From the NCBI GenBank assembly GCA_965278995.1, contig OZ257136.1, positions 1,798,001 through 1,862,000 on the forward strand: a stretch of 64,000 bases of DNA, given 5' to 3'. Both the position numbers and the translations under genes were made by a program. Shown here piece after piece: positions 16,770 through 24,331 of the stretch (positions within the stretch are counted from its first letter, which is position 1; every line of letters starts with the position of its first letter). The notes under the pieces are model-generated. The model saw nothing but the letters and a program-made list of their open reading frames with translations. It ran no database searches and was not told where the DNA came from. The stretch comes from JADJYF01 sp965278995. GTDB lineage: Bacteria > Pseudomonadota > Gammaproteobacteria > Ga0077536.

Positions 16770-17835
16770 CGTGGCGACTCCGTGTTCGACGCGCGAACAT
16801 CACGCTGCTGATCGCAGTGCCCGCCAGCCACAACGATGGCGGCACGGGGACGGGCGTCACCTGCCAGCCGATGTCCGCCAGGCCGGCGTAATCGAGGTCG
16901 GTTGGCAACTCACGCAGACCCCTTTCAGTGCTCGGATCCATCAGCGTCTCCTGCGAGACTCCATCGACCGTCCTGTAGATGCCATTTGCCCAATGCAGCG
17001 CCAGCGAGTCGAGTGGAACCGCCGCGCCGTAGGCCGCGACCGACTGCGTGCCTGTAAACGCGCCGGCCTCGACCTGGGAAAACCACGAGTCTGCTTCACC
17101 GTAGCCAAGAATGTGCGCCAACTCGTGTGTCGCCGTGGTCACAAAATCCGGTCGCCCTGGGACAAGCGTGTTGCCCAGGTCTGGGCCATCGAGACCGAAG
17201 TACCAATCGTTATTGGCGTTGAACCAGATGGCGCCGCCCCACGGACCGAAGTCGCTGGCCACAGCGCCAGCCGCATTCGCCTGACCGCGATACAGCACAC
17301 TGTCGACAAAGGACGCCGGTCCAGTGGCAGTGAGCGCCGAACCGACACCAGCGAATCCCAGCACGCCGGGTGCCGATGATGAACCGCCAACGAAGACGCG
17401 AAGCGTGTTGGCCGGAATCGACTCATTTAGCACAGTCACAGGCGGCCCCTGCAGACTCGGATGCGTGAACGTTACCGACCAATTTGAGCCCGTGCCGGGT
17501 TCGATCGCACTCAACTGGTCGGAAAACCCGGCATAAAAACTAGCTGCCTGCTCGAGCACGGCACGACGTTCGAGTCGCGGAGTGCCGTTCACCTGATCGG
17601 TGAAAAAGCCGCGTGTGTCGTAACGATAATCGAACTCGATGATGAGTGCCCGCGCCTCCCCCGCCGCCAGCAGGGCCAGCGCCAACACGCTGCCCTGATA
17701 GATGGCGGTAAGACGTCGCGATGAAGTTGCGGTGTCCGCCGGGAAACCACTGCGATCAACGCCCGGAGCAAGAGCGCCGACGGACACCGCGTTGAGGAGC
17801 GATCGCAGTGGGGGGAGACGGTGGCGGCCGCTCAT
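16756..17835 (-). CDS. Putative metalloprotease with incomplete metzincin motif and PEP-CTERM-like tail
   Basis: 359-residue exported protein. The N-terminus is long: about 40 polar residues precede the hydrophobic signal segment IYQGSVLALALLAAGEARA. The zinc motif reads HELAHILGYGE, so the third zinc ligand of metzincins (His or Asp) appears to be Glu. Near the end LMDPSTERGLRELPTDLDYAGLADIGW resembles the C-terminal part of similar secreted proteases. The tail VPVPPSLWLAGTAISSVMFARR is the anchor. ATG 17835 overlaps the upstream stop by ATGA, which selects it over TTG 17841. Activity is uncertain. Confidence 0.78.
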   Translation of the reverse strand: MSGRHRLPPLRSLLNAVSVGALAPGVDRSGFPADTATSSRRLTAIYQGSVLALALLAAGEARALIIEFDYRYDTRGFFTDQVNGTPRLERRAVLEQAASFYAGFSDQLSAIEPGTGSNWSVTFTHPSLQGPPVTVLNESIPANTLRVFVGGSSSAPGVLGFAGVGSALTATGPASFVDSVLYRGQANAAGAVASDFGPWGGAIWFNANNDWYFGLDGPDLGNTLVPGRPDFVTTATHELAHILGYGEADSWFSQVEAGAFTGTQSVAAYGAAVPLDSLALHWANGIYRTVDGVSQETLMDPSTERGLRELPTDLDYAGLADIGWQVTPVPVPPSLWLAGTAISSVMFARRTRSRHDAQA

Positions 17836-18572
17836 GCGCAAGCAGACCGTTTGCGGCAGTGCAGAAGACCCACGAGCAACGGCCCGGCAAGCACCAGTGC
17901 GCCAGGCAGCGGGACTGCGCTGACGGTCAGATAACTCGCGCCGGGGCTGTTCGAGTTATTGAGAAATCCATGCAGAAACTCGTTGCCGGAAATGTCGTCG
18001 CTGCCCGTCAAGGCAATCGCGAAAGCGGTGTTGGCACCGCTGATCCAATCGTTGACGATGCGCGACACATCGAAACTGACTGCACCGAATCCATCGACAC
18101 TGGTCTGCGCAGCGGGATCTGCCGCAACGATGTAATCGTTGAAGAAAGTCAGCCAGTCTACCGGTCCACCGGGATTGGTATCGTCGGTAATGCTCAACAG
18201 CGGATTGGCTGTCACCGCATGCGCCGAAACCAGAAAAGGCGTCGTCGAATCGGCATCGGCGTTAAAGCCGCCCGCGACACTCTGCACAGTGAGCGTTGCA
18301 CTGACCGGCCCGCTCAGACTCGCGATCGCCGCGCTGTCGAAGGTCAGGTAAATCGTTTCGGCGCCAGCGCCGCCAAACGGATTGTCGGTCGAAACGCGAT
18401 GTACTGGCCGATTGTCGCCGGCGTATCCGCGTACACGATTGGTTCCGGTGAAGAACGACGAGGTCATGACGTCTTGCTGGACGGCGATGACAGCTGCTGT
18501 CGCGCTGCTCGCGGCGCTCGCCAGCAGCAGGAAGCAAAGACCTTTAAGGGCTTTCGATACTGCGTTGTTCAT
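17832..18572 (-). CDS. VPLPA-CTERM surface protein with DNRLRE-like body
   Basis: 246-residue exported protein with a signal peptide (residues 1-24, ending SATAA). The body has YLTFDSAAIASLSGPVSATL and VSFDVSRIVNDWISG, which recall the DNRLRE/carbohydrate-binding-like beta-sandwich domain of large surface proteins. The tail VPLPGALVLAGPLLVGLL plus CRKR is the anchor. The start overlaps the upstream stop by ATGA and follows GGGGGAG. It is the second gene of the iron-regulated operon. A structural or binding role at the surface is likely; the ligand is unknown. Confidence 0.75.
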   Translation of the reverse strand: MNNAVSKALKGLCFLLLASAASSATAAVIAVQQDVMTSSFFTGTNRVRGYAGDNRPVHRVSTDNPFGGAGAETIYLTFDSAAIASLSGPVSATLTVQSVAGGFNADADSTTPFLVSAHAVTANPLLSITDDTNPGGPVDWLTFFNDYIVAADPAAQTSVDGFGAVSFDVSRIVNDWISGANTAFAIALTGSDDISGNEFLHGFLNNSNSPGASYLTVSAVPLPGALVLAGPLLVGLLHCRKRSACA

Positions 18573-19327
18573 GCAGTCTCCCCCCATCCCGCGCGGCGGC
18601 GCGCGATGCCAGCCAGGCCGGTCAGCAGCGCCGAGCCGAACAGCCAGGCAGCGGCCGGTACCGGGACAGCGGCGGGGCCGATATCCACAGCCGCTTGCGT
18701 GAATGACAAATGCGGACCGCCTTGCAGGACGAAGGAATAGCTCGCGGCAGCTGTCGGCAGCGTCCACGTGAATAACAGGTGTTCGAGCAGAACCGGGCCG
18801 AAGACCGAATTGAAGTCAGCCTCCTGGTAGGTGATGGTTTTGGAATCCCACTGCGCGCCGTTCAAGCTGACCGGCGCAATTGCGCCACCGAGACTGTCGA
18901 ATTCAAGGGGCGTGCCCCAGGTCTCGGTCTGCAATGCGACGGTCACCGGCCCGTTTGCCGGCCCCTGGCTGCCATCGACCGTGATCGTAAAAATTTCAAC
19001 GCCACTGAAGTTGTACAGATTGCCGGATCCTGCGACGAACGTGCCAGCGTTCCAGCCGAATGTCGCGGAAGGCGTACCCGACTTGCCGACATCGACTGGA
19101 CGTGGGCTCGGGCCGCCCGTGAATTGATCCCATTCGGCCCAGGTCGTGCCGGCGGCGCCACGCGTCCAGCCGCCCCAGGTTACGCCGGCGTCGCTAGGCA
19201 GATCGAAGCCGAATCCGGCCGCGTAGGGATTGGGGCCGGTAGCAAAATCGGCCTGCGCAGTGCCGGCGACGAGCGCGAGCGCCAGGGTGGCCGTTGATGC
19301 GACCGTTGATCGATAGCTGATTGTCAT
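18569..19327 (-). CDS. Iron-regulated VPLPA-CTERM surface protein (W-x-RG family, copy 3)
   Basis: 252-residue exported protein. Signal peptide residues 1-26 (ending TAQA), then GGWTRGAAGTTWAEWDQF, the motif shared with copies at 3738 and 6859, a GNLYNFSGVEIFTI segment, PVTVALQTETWG, and VDIGPA before the tail VPVPAAAWLFGSALLTGL plus RRR. It resembles copy 2 more than copy 1. It is the first gene of a leftward operon with a perfect Fur box about 95 bases upstream. I do not recognise a named domain; a heme or iron ligand is inferred from shared regulation with the heme receptor. Confidence 0.8.
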   Translation of the reverse strand: MTISYRSTVASTATLALALVAGTAQADFATGPNPYAAGFGFDLPSDAGVTWGGWTRGAAGTTWAEWDQFTGGPSPRPVDVGKSGTPSATFGWNAGTFVAGSGNLYNFSGVEIFTITVDGSQGPANGPVTVALQTETWGTPLEFDSLGGAIAPVSLNGAQWDSKTITYQEADFNSVFGPVLLEHLLFTWTLPTAAASYSFVLQGGPHLSFTQAAVDIGPAAVPVPAAAWLFGSALLTGLAGIARRRAGWGETA

Positions 19328-19419
19328 CTCGTCATCTCCTCAAAGCTGAATTTTTTTATGGACAGTTTCGTCGCGGTTATCTGACGGCATCGCGTACTTA
19401 TCTGCTGTTAATTAATCTA

Positions 19420-19438
19420 AATGATAATCCTTATCATT
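19420..19438. promoter_or_regulatory. Fur box for the leftward surface-protein operon
   Basis: AATGATAATCCTTATCATT is a perfect 8-3-8 inverted repeat matching the Fur consensus and nearly identical to the site at 3690. It lies in an AT-rich gap 93 bases upstream of the leftward start at 19327 and 140 bases upstream of the rightward regulator gene. Confidence 0.9.
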
Positions 19439-19525
19439 AGCAATAAGTGCGTTATGTGGAATTTCGGCGGGTTGGCTGGCGCTCGCCCAAACTCACAGCG
19501 CCATGATTTCCTCTTGCAGTATTTT

Positions 19526-19537
19526 CAGTATTTACTG
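19526..19537. promoter_or_regulatory. Palindrome upstream of the GbsR-like regulator, possible operator
   Basis: CAGTA-TT-TACTG, with imperfect outer arms (TTT/AAA side), lies about 40 bases before the start at 19578. A near-copy (CAGTATTTT) precedes it. It may be an autoregulatory operator of the adjacent MarR/GbsR-type protein; this is inference from position only. Confidence 0.4.
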
Positions 19538-19577
19538 TAAATTCATCACGCCTTGTAGATAGCTCGCTTGATCGGCC

Positions 19578-20156
19578 ATGAACCTCACGCCACTGACGCA
19601 GAATTTCGTCCTCCACTTCGGTGAAATGGGTAGCCGCTGGGGCATCAATCGAACGGTCGGACAAATCTACGCGCTGCTCTACGTCGCCGAGCAGCCATTG
19701 AATGCCGACGACATTGCCGGCGCGCTGGGTTTCTCACGCTCGAACGTGAGCATGGGTTTGAAGGAATTGGAGTCCTGGCGCCTGACACGCGTACAGCACC
19801 TGCCGAATGATCGGCGCGAATATTTTTCTGCACCCGAAGATGTGTGGACGATTTTCCGCACACTGGCCGACGAACGCCGCAAACGGGAAATCGACCCAAC
19901 TTTGTCGCTGCTGCGCACGTCACTGATGAGTGAGGCCACCACGCCGGCCGAGCAGCATGCGCAGAGTCGCATGCGCGAAATGCATCAGCTCATCGAACTC
20001 GTCACGCTATGGTTCGACGAGATTCGGAGACTCGAACCCGAGACACTCGTGCAATTAATGCAAATGGGTTCAAAAGTCACACGCCTGCTCGAATTCAAGG
20101 ACCGCCTGAAAGGCGTTACCACCCGGAAGTCCGGACCTGCGGCCGCCGACTCATGA
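19578..20156 (+). CDS. GbsR/MarR-family transcriptional regulator
   Basis: 192-residue DNA-binding protein. The N-terminal winged helix spans about residues 10-85: GSRWGINRTVGQIYALLYV, then PLNADDIAGALGFSRSNVSMGLKELESW as the recognition helix, and the wing HLPNDRREYF. The C-terminal part is helical and probably dimerises. It lies 16 bases upstream of cydA in the same direction, an arrangement known from other proteobacteria, so it likely controls the cytochrome bd genes. The effector is unknown. Confidence 0.85.
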   Translation: MNLTPLTQNFVLHFGEMGSRWGINRTVGQIYALLYVAEQPLNADDIAGALGFSRSNVSMGLKELESWRLTRVQHLPNDRREYFSAPEDVWTIFRTLADERRKREIDPTLSLLRTSLMSEATTPAEQHAQSRMREMHQLIELVTLWFDEIRRLEPETLVQLMQMGSKVTRLLEFKDRLKGVTTRKSGPAAADS

Positions 20157-20172
20157 GCGTGAGGTAGTTGCC

Positions 20173-21540
20173 ATGCATGCCCTCGACCCCGTCTTGCTAG
20201 CACGTGCGCAATTCGGCGCAAACATCACCTTTCACATACTATTTCCGACCATTTCTATCGCCCTGACCTGGATCCTGCTGTATTTCAAGCTGCGCTATAA
20301 CGCATCGCTCAGGCGTGGTGACCCGCAGGCTTCGGTCTGGCGCGAAGCCTACCGTTACTGGGTCAAAGTTTTCGCACTGACATTCGCACTCGGTGTTGTC
20401 TCCGGTGTGACCGTGAGTTTTCAATTCGGCACCAACTGGCCCGGCTACATGGAAACGGTCGGCAATATTGCCGGGCCATTGCTGGCTTACGAAGTGTTGA
20501 CGGCATTTTTTCTGGAAGCGACGTTTCTCGCCATCATGTTGTTCGGCGCACGTCGCGTGTCGAATCGCCTGCACACGCTTGCCACACTGCTCGTAGCCAT
20601 TGGCACGACGCTGTCGGCGTTCTGGATCCTGGCTTTGAATTCGTGGATGCAGACGCCCGCGGGATTCACCCTCATCGACGGTCGCGCTCACGCGACCGAC
20701 TGGGTTGCCGTGATCTTCAACCCGTCGTTCCCGTATCGTTTGACGCACATGCTGCTCGCCTCAGGGCTCACCACGGCTTTCCTGATTGCCGGCATTTCTG
20801 CTTACCGGATTCTCCGCGGTGACCGCGCCGCCGAGGTCCAGATGACATTGCGCACCGGCATCTATCTCGCCGCGCTGCTGATCCCATTGCAGATCGTAGC
20901 CGGCGATATGCACGGTCTGAACACCCTCGAATATCAACCGGCGAAAGTCGCGGCGATGGAAGGCATCTGGGAAACAGCGCGTGGCGTACCTGTGCTGCTG
21001 TTCGCCCTGCCCGACGGCGTTGCGCGCCGTAATGATTACGAACTCGGCATAACTGGCGGTGCCAGCCTCGTCCTGACGCACGACCGCAATGGTGAGGTAC
21101 GCGGGTTGAACGAATTCCGCGATGCGCACCCTCCGGTATTCGCGCTGTTCTGGGCGTTTCGCGTCATGGTCGGCACCGGTCTGTTGATGCTGGCAGTGTC
21201 GTGGCTGGCAAGTTGGCACCTCAAACGCACAGGTGAACTTGCACCATGGCTCTGCCGCGTTCTCGTTGCCATGACGTTTGCTGGTTGGGTCGCCACTGTC
21301 GCCGGCTGGTACGTCACCGAGATTGGGCGCCAACCGTATCTGGTCTACGGTGTACTACGAACAGCGGACGCTGCCTCCAGCGTGCCTGCCGGCATGATTG
21401 CTACGACACTGGCGATGTACCTGATCCTGTACCTCGGTTTGCTGGTTGCATACGTATTGGTCTTGTTTCATCTCGCGCGAAAAGCTGACACCGGACTGCT
21501 TGCCCATGACAGCATCGTCGCTCCCGCAGGGAGCGCGTGA
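20173..21540 (+). CDS. cydA: Cytochrome bd-type ubiquinol oxidase subunit I (short Q-loop, CioA-like)
   Basis: 455-residue inner-membrane subunit that oxidises quinol and reduces oxygen with hemes b558, b595 and d. It has about nine helices. The N-terminal FHILFPTISIAL carries the first heme ligand His; GLNTLEYQPAKVAAMEG is the Q-loop Lys/Glu motif; GWYVTEIGRQPYLVYGVLRT is the conserved late segment. It is shorter than E. coli CydA (522) because the Q-loop C-terminal insert is lacking, as in cyanide-insensitive CioA. It forms an operon with the regulator at 19578 and with cydB. Confidence 0.93.
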   Translation: MHALDPVLLARAQFGANITFHILFPTISIALTWILLYFKLRYNASLRRGDPQASVWREAYRYWVKVFALTFALGVVSGVTVSFQFGTNWPGYMETVGNIAGPLLAYEVLTAFFLEATFLAIMLFGARRVSNRLHTLATLLVAIGTTLSAFWILALNSWMQTPAGFTLIDGRAHATDWVAVIFNPSFPYRLTHMLLASGLTTAFLIAGISAYRILRGDRAAEVQMTLRTGIYLAALLIPLQIVAGDMHGLNTLEYQPAKVAAMEGIWETARGVPVLLFALPDGVARRNDYELGITGGASLVLTHDRNGEVRGLNEFRDAHPPVFALFWAFRVMVGTGLLMLAVSWLASWHLKRTGELAPWLCRVLVAMTFAGWVATVAGWYVTEIGRQPYLVYGVLRTADAASSVPAGMIATTLAMYLILYLGLLVAYVLVLFHLARKADTGLLAHDSIVAPAGSA

Positions 21541-21544
21541 CGCC

Positions 21545-22564
21545 ATGGAGTATCTCGCTGACGGCCGCTGGTTACCGCTGGTCTTTCTGGCGCTGATGGG
21601 ATTGGCCATGCTCGCGTACGTCGTTCTCGACGGTTACGATCTGGGTGTCGGTATCCTGTTCGCGCAGGCGGACGACGCGCAAAAAGACATCATGATTGCG
21701 AGCATCGGCCCGTTCTGGGATGCCAATGAAACCTGGCTCGTGCTGGGTATCGGCATATTGCTGGTTGCGTTTCCGCTGGCGCACGGCGTCATCCTGACAT
21801 CGCTCTATCTGCCTGTTGCATTAATGTTGGCGGGATTGATCGCGCGAGGCGTCGCTTTCGATTTCCGCGTCAAAGCCGCCGCTGGCTACAAACCGGCATG
21901 GGATAGTGCTTTCCATCTTGGTTCAGTCGTCGCCAGTTTCGCGCAGGGATTGATGCTCGGCCTTTACATAATCGGCTTTCGTCATGGTTGGGGGCCATAT
22001 CTCTTCGCGCTGTTTACGGGCTGCGCACTGCTGGCCGGCTATACGCTACTCGGCGCGACCTGGTTGATCATGAAAACTGAAGCTGAACTGCAGCTCCGTG
22101 CCATCGCCTGGGCACGCCGCAGCATGTGGCTGACCGGCGCCGGCATCGCGGCCGTTTCGGTGGTCACGCCGCTGGTCAGTTCACGCATTTTCGATAAATG
22201 GTTTGCGTTCGACAATTTCTTGGTGCTGTTACCGATACCGGCTGCAACCGCGTTGTTGTTCGCCATCGTCCTGCGCAGCCTGAAGCGAATTCAGCTGCAG
22301 TTGATAGTGGGTAACGAGCACGGCGCGTGGATCCCATTTGCCGGTGCCACAGGGATATTCATTCTCGCTTTCTGCGGCCTTGCGTACAGCATGTTCCCCT
22401 ACCTGGTGGTCGATCGCATCGACATCTGGCAAGCCGCGAGCGCGCCCGAATCTCTGAAAGTCATTTTAGTCGGCGCCGCTATCGTGCTCCCAGCCATCCT
22501 GGGTTACACCGCGTTTGCTTATCGTGTTTTCCGCGGCAAAGCGCGCGAACTGCACTACGACTGA
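21545..22564 (+). CDS. cydB: Cytochrome bd-type ubiquinol oxidase subunit II
   Basis: 339-residue membrane subunit with eight to nine helices. The family landmarks are AYVVLDGYDLGVGIL, IGPFWDANETWLVLG and RGVAFDFRVKA. The ATG at 21545 begins four bases after the cydA stop with GGGAG upstream; the frame is open into cydA but not conserved there. No cydX-like small subunit is evident after it: the next gene starts on the opposite strand within seven bases. Confidence 0.93.
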   Translation: MEYLADGRWLPLVFLALMGLAMLAYVVLDGYDLGVGILFAQADDAQKDIMIASIGPFWDANETWLVLGIGILLVAFPLAHGVILTSLYLPVALMLAGLIARGVAFDFRVKAAAGYKPAWDSAFHLGSVVASFAQGLMLGLYIIGFRHGWGPYLFALFTGCALLAGYTLLGATWLIMKTEAELQLRAIAWARRSMWLTGAGIAAVSVVTPLVSSRIFDKWFAFDNFLVLLPIPAATALLFAIVLRSLKRIQLQLIVGNEHGAWIPFAGATGIFILAFCGLAYSMFPYLVVDRIDIWQAASAPESLKVILVGAAIVLPAILGYTAFAYRVFRGKARELHYD

Positions 22565-22570
22565 GAAGCG

Positions 22571-23011
22571 TCAAACAGGACCGTGACCTTTGATATAAGT
22601 CTCGAGATATTCGATGTGCGTTTCCTGCTCGCGTATCGTTGCTTTGACGACGTCGCCGATAGAGATCATGCCAACCACGCCGCCATTTTCCAGCACCGGG
22701 AGGTGACGGATGTCGCGCACCGTCATTTCTTGCATGCAATCCTCCAGACGCTGCGTCGGTTCGATGGTGATGACATCGCGGGTCATGATTTCGCCGACTT
22801 TGACTTCAGTCGCCTTGAGTCCTGGCAGCGCCACCTTGATCGCGCAATCACGCTCAGAAACGATGCCGACCAGCTGATCGCCGCTCGTCACCATCAACGC
22901 GCCGATACGATGTTCGGCCAGTAGCTGCAGAGCGAGGTGCACGCTGTCATCAGCGGATACGACGAAGCGCCGCGCGGGTTTGGCGGCAAGAATATTGCGA
23001 ACGGTGACCAT
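22571..23011 (-). CDS. CBS-domain pair protein
   Basis: 146-residue cytoplasmic protein made of two CBS domains: about residues 8-65 (ending GDQLVGIVSERDCAIK) and 78-135 (VGEIMTRDVITIEPTQRLEDCMQEM, HLPVLENGGVVGMISIGDVV). Such proteins bind adenosine nucleotides and act as energy-state sensors. The start at 23011 begins with VTVRNILAAKP, the usual family opening. It is convergent with cydB; no partner gene reveals its target. Confidence 0.88.
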   Translation of the reverse strand: MVTVRNILAAKPARRFVVSADDSVHLALQLLAEHRIGALMVTSGDQLVGIVSERDCAIKVALPGLKATEVKVGEIMTRDVITIEPTQRLEDCMQEMTVRDIRHLPVLENGGVVGMISIGDVVKATIREQETHIEYLETYIKGHGPV

Positions 23012-23140
23012 GACGGGATCCTTGTGCTGGCAACGGGAAATCATGCGCCCGCGCCGCAACGAGACCCGCACGGGCATCGTCAGACTAGCGATTGTTTGAG
23101 CACCTTGGCATACGGATAAGCTACGTATGACCAGCTGCGT

Positions 23141-24106
23141 TCACGCTGTATTGAAATAGCTCCCGGCGCCGCGCAGGCAACGCTCGGTTTGTGCCAGCAG
23201 ACGCTCGACGATGGTAGCCGCGCTCCACTGCCCGTCAACCAGATCGACTGCTTCGCCGACGATGACCGGTGCCCGGTTGATGTCGCCGGCAGCCACCGCA
23301 CACGCGAAGGCGGCACGCTCCTCGATGAGTGTACTGTCGAGACCGTCAGCTGAATCCGGCCAACGCGCGGTGGTCTCGTTGACGAGTGTTCGCAGTGCAT
23401 AGCCCGGCGGCCAGTCCCAGCCGCGCAGGCGATCGAACACCGCGCCGCGCACGGTGGTGTCGCCAGATGCAGTTACGGCGGCAGCCTTGGCCTGAACTGA
23501 GGCCAGCGACTCGATGGCGCTATAAAACGCCGTCCCGACCACTACACCAGCGGCACCGAGCATCAGCGCGGCAGCGCAACCGCGACCATCGGCAATGCCG
23601 CCGGCAGCAAGTACCGGCAGAGGATCGACCGCGTCGACCACGGCCGGAACCAGGGCAAGCGTGCCGCGCGTGCCGCCGTGGCCGCCGGCTTCGCCACCTT
23701 GCGCGATGACGACGTCGACACCGGCAGCGACAGCGGATCGCGCCTGGGCAACGCTTTGCACCTGGGCCAGGCACAGCGCGCCGGCTGCTCTGATCCTGCC
23801 GACATAGGGCTCGAGCGGTCCGAACGACAGCCACACGGCGGCCGGGCGTTGACTCAACGCGAGATCGAGTGCATCTGCTACTTGCGCCAGTCGCCAGGTG
23901 ATGAACCCGACGCCGACTCGCGCAGATCCTGCCGCCTTGAATTCGCGTTCGACCCAGGATAGGTCGGCATAGCCGCCGCCAATCAGTCCAAGTCCGCCGG
24001 CGGCGGTCATCGCAGCGGCGAGTCGTCCGCCGGCAACGCCCGCCATCGGAGCCAGCACCAATGGATGACGGATGCCTGCCAGTGTCGTAAATGGCGTCGT
24101 GATCAC
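23141..24106 (-). CDS. Nitronate monooxygenase-like FMN enzyme
   Basis: 321-residue TIM-barrel flavoprotein of the nitronate monooxygenase/2-nitropropane dioxygenase family. It shows HPLVLAPMAGVAGGRLAAAM at the N-terminus, the GVDVVIAQGGEAGGHGG loop with the catalytic histidine position, VLAAGGIADGRG, and GVVVGTAFYSA as phosphate-binding strands. GTG 24106 is preferred because GAGG stands eight bases before it; GTG 24136 is the alternative. The natural substrate is unknown; relatives also act as enoyl reductases or on propionate 3-nitronate. Confidence 0.83.
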   Translation of the reverse strand: MITTPFTTLAGIRHPLVLAPMAGVAGGRLAAAMTAAGGLGLIGGGYADLSWVEREFKAAGSARVGVGFITWRLAQVADALDLALSQRPAAVWLSFGPLEPYVGRIRAAGALCLAQVQSVAQARSAVAAGVDVVIAQGGEAGGHGGTRGTLALVPAVVDAVDPLPVLAAGGIADGRGCAAALMLGAAGVVVGTAFYSAIESLASVQAKAAAVTASGDTTVRGAVFDRLRGWDWPPGYALRTLVNETTARWPDSADGLDSTLIEERAAFACAVAAGDINRAPVIVGEAVDLVDGQWSAATIVERLLAQTERCLRGAGSYFNTA

Positions 24107-24331
24107 GGTCAACCTCGCGTTGCAGACTGAAGCCACAGCGGCAGCGTCCCTGTCGATGATTGTACGCGGTCGACGTTTGGTGGGTTGCGGTCCGTTCGGC
24201 CTATACTTCAGGAATACTGGCCAGCGTCGACATAGGTTAGCTGTTGCCAGCTCATCAGTGGTGCGTCAACGCCTGCCCTGTCACGATGCCGACGCGCCGC
24301 GCGCGGATGAATTGTTGAGGACGCCTACGCG

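Noticed and set aside
18569..19327. Similarity of the W-x-RG proteins to HasA hemophores
   Set aside because: Only a short loose resemblance (GNLYNFSG versus GDLHYTLF-type) was seen; no shared heme ligands could be aligned.
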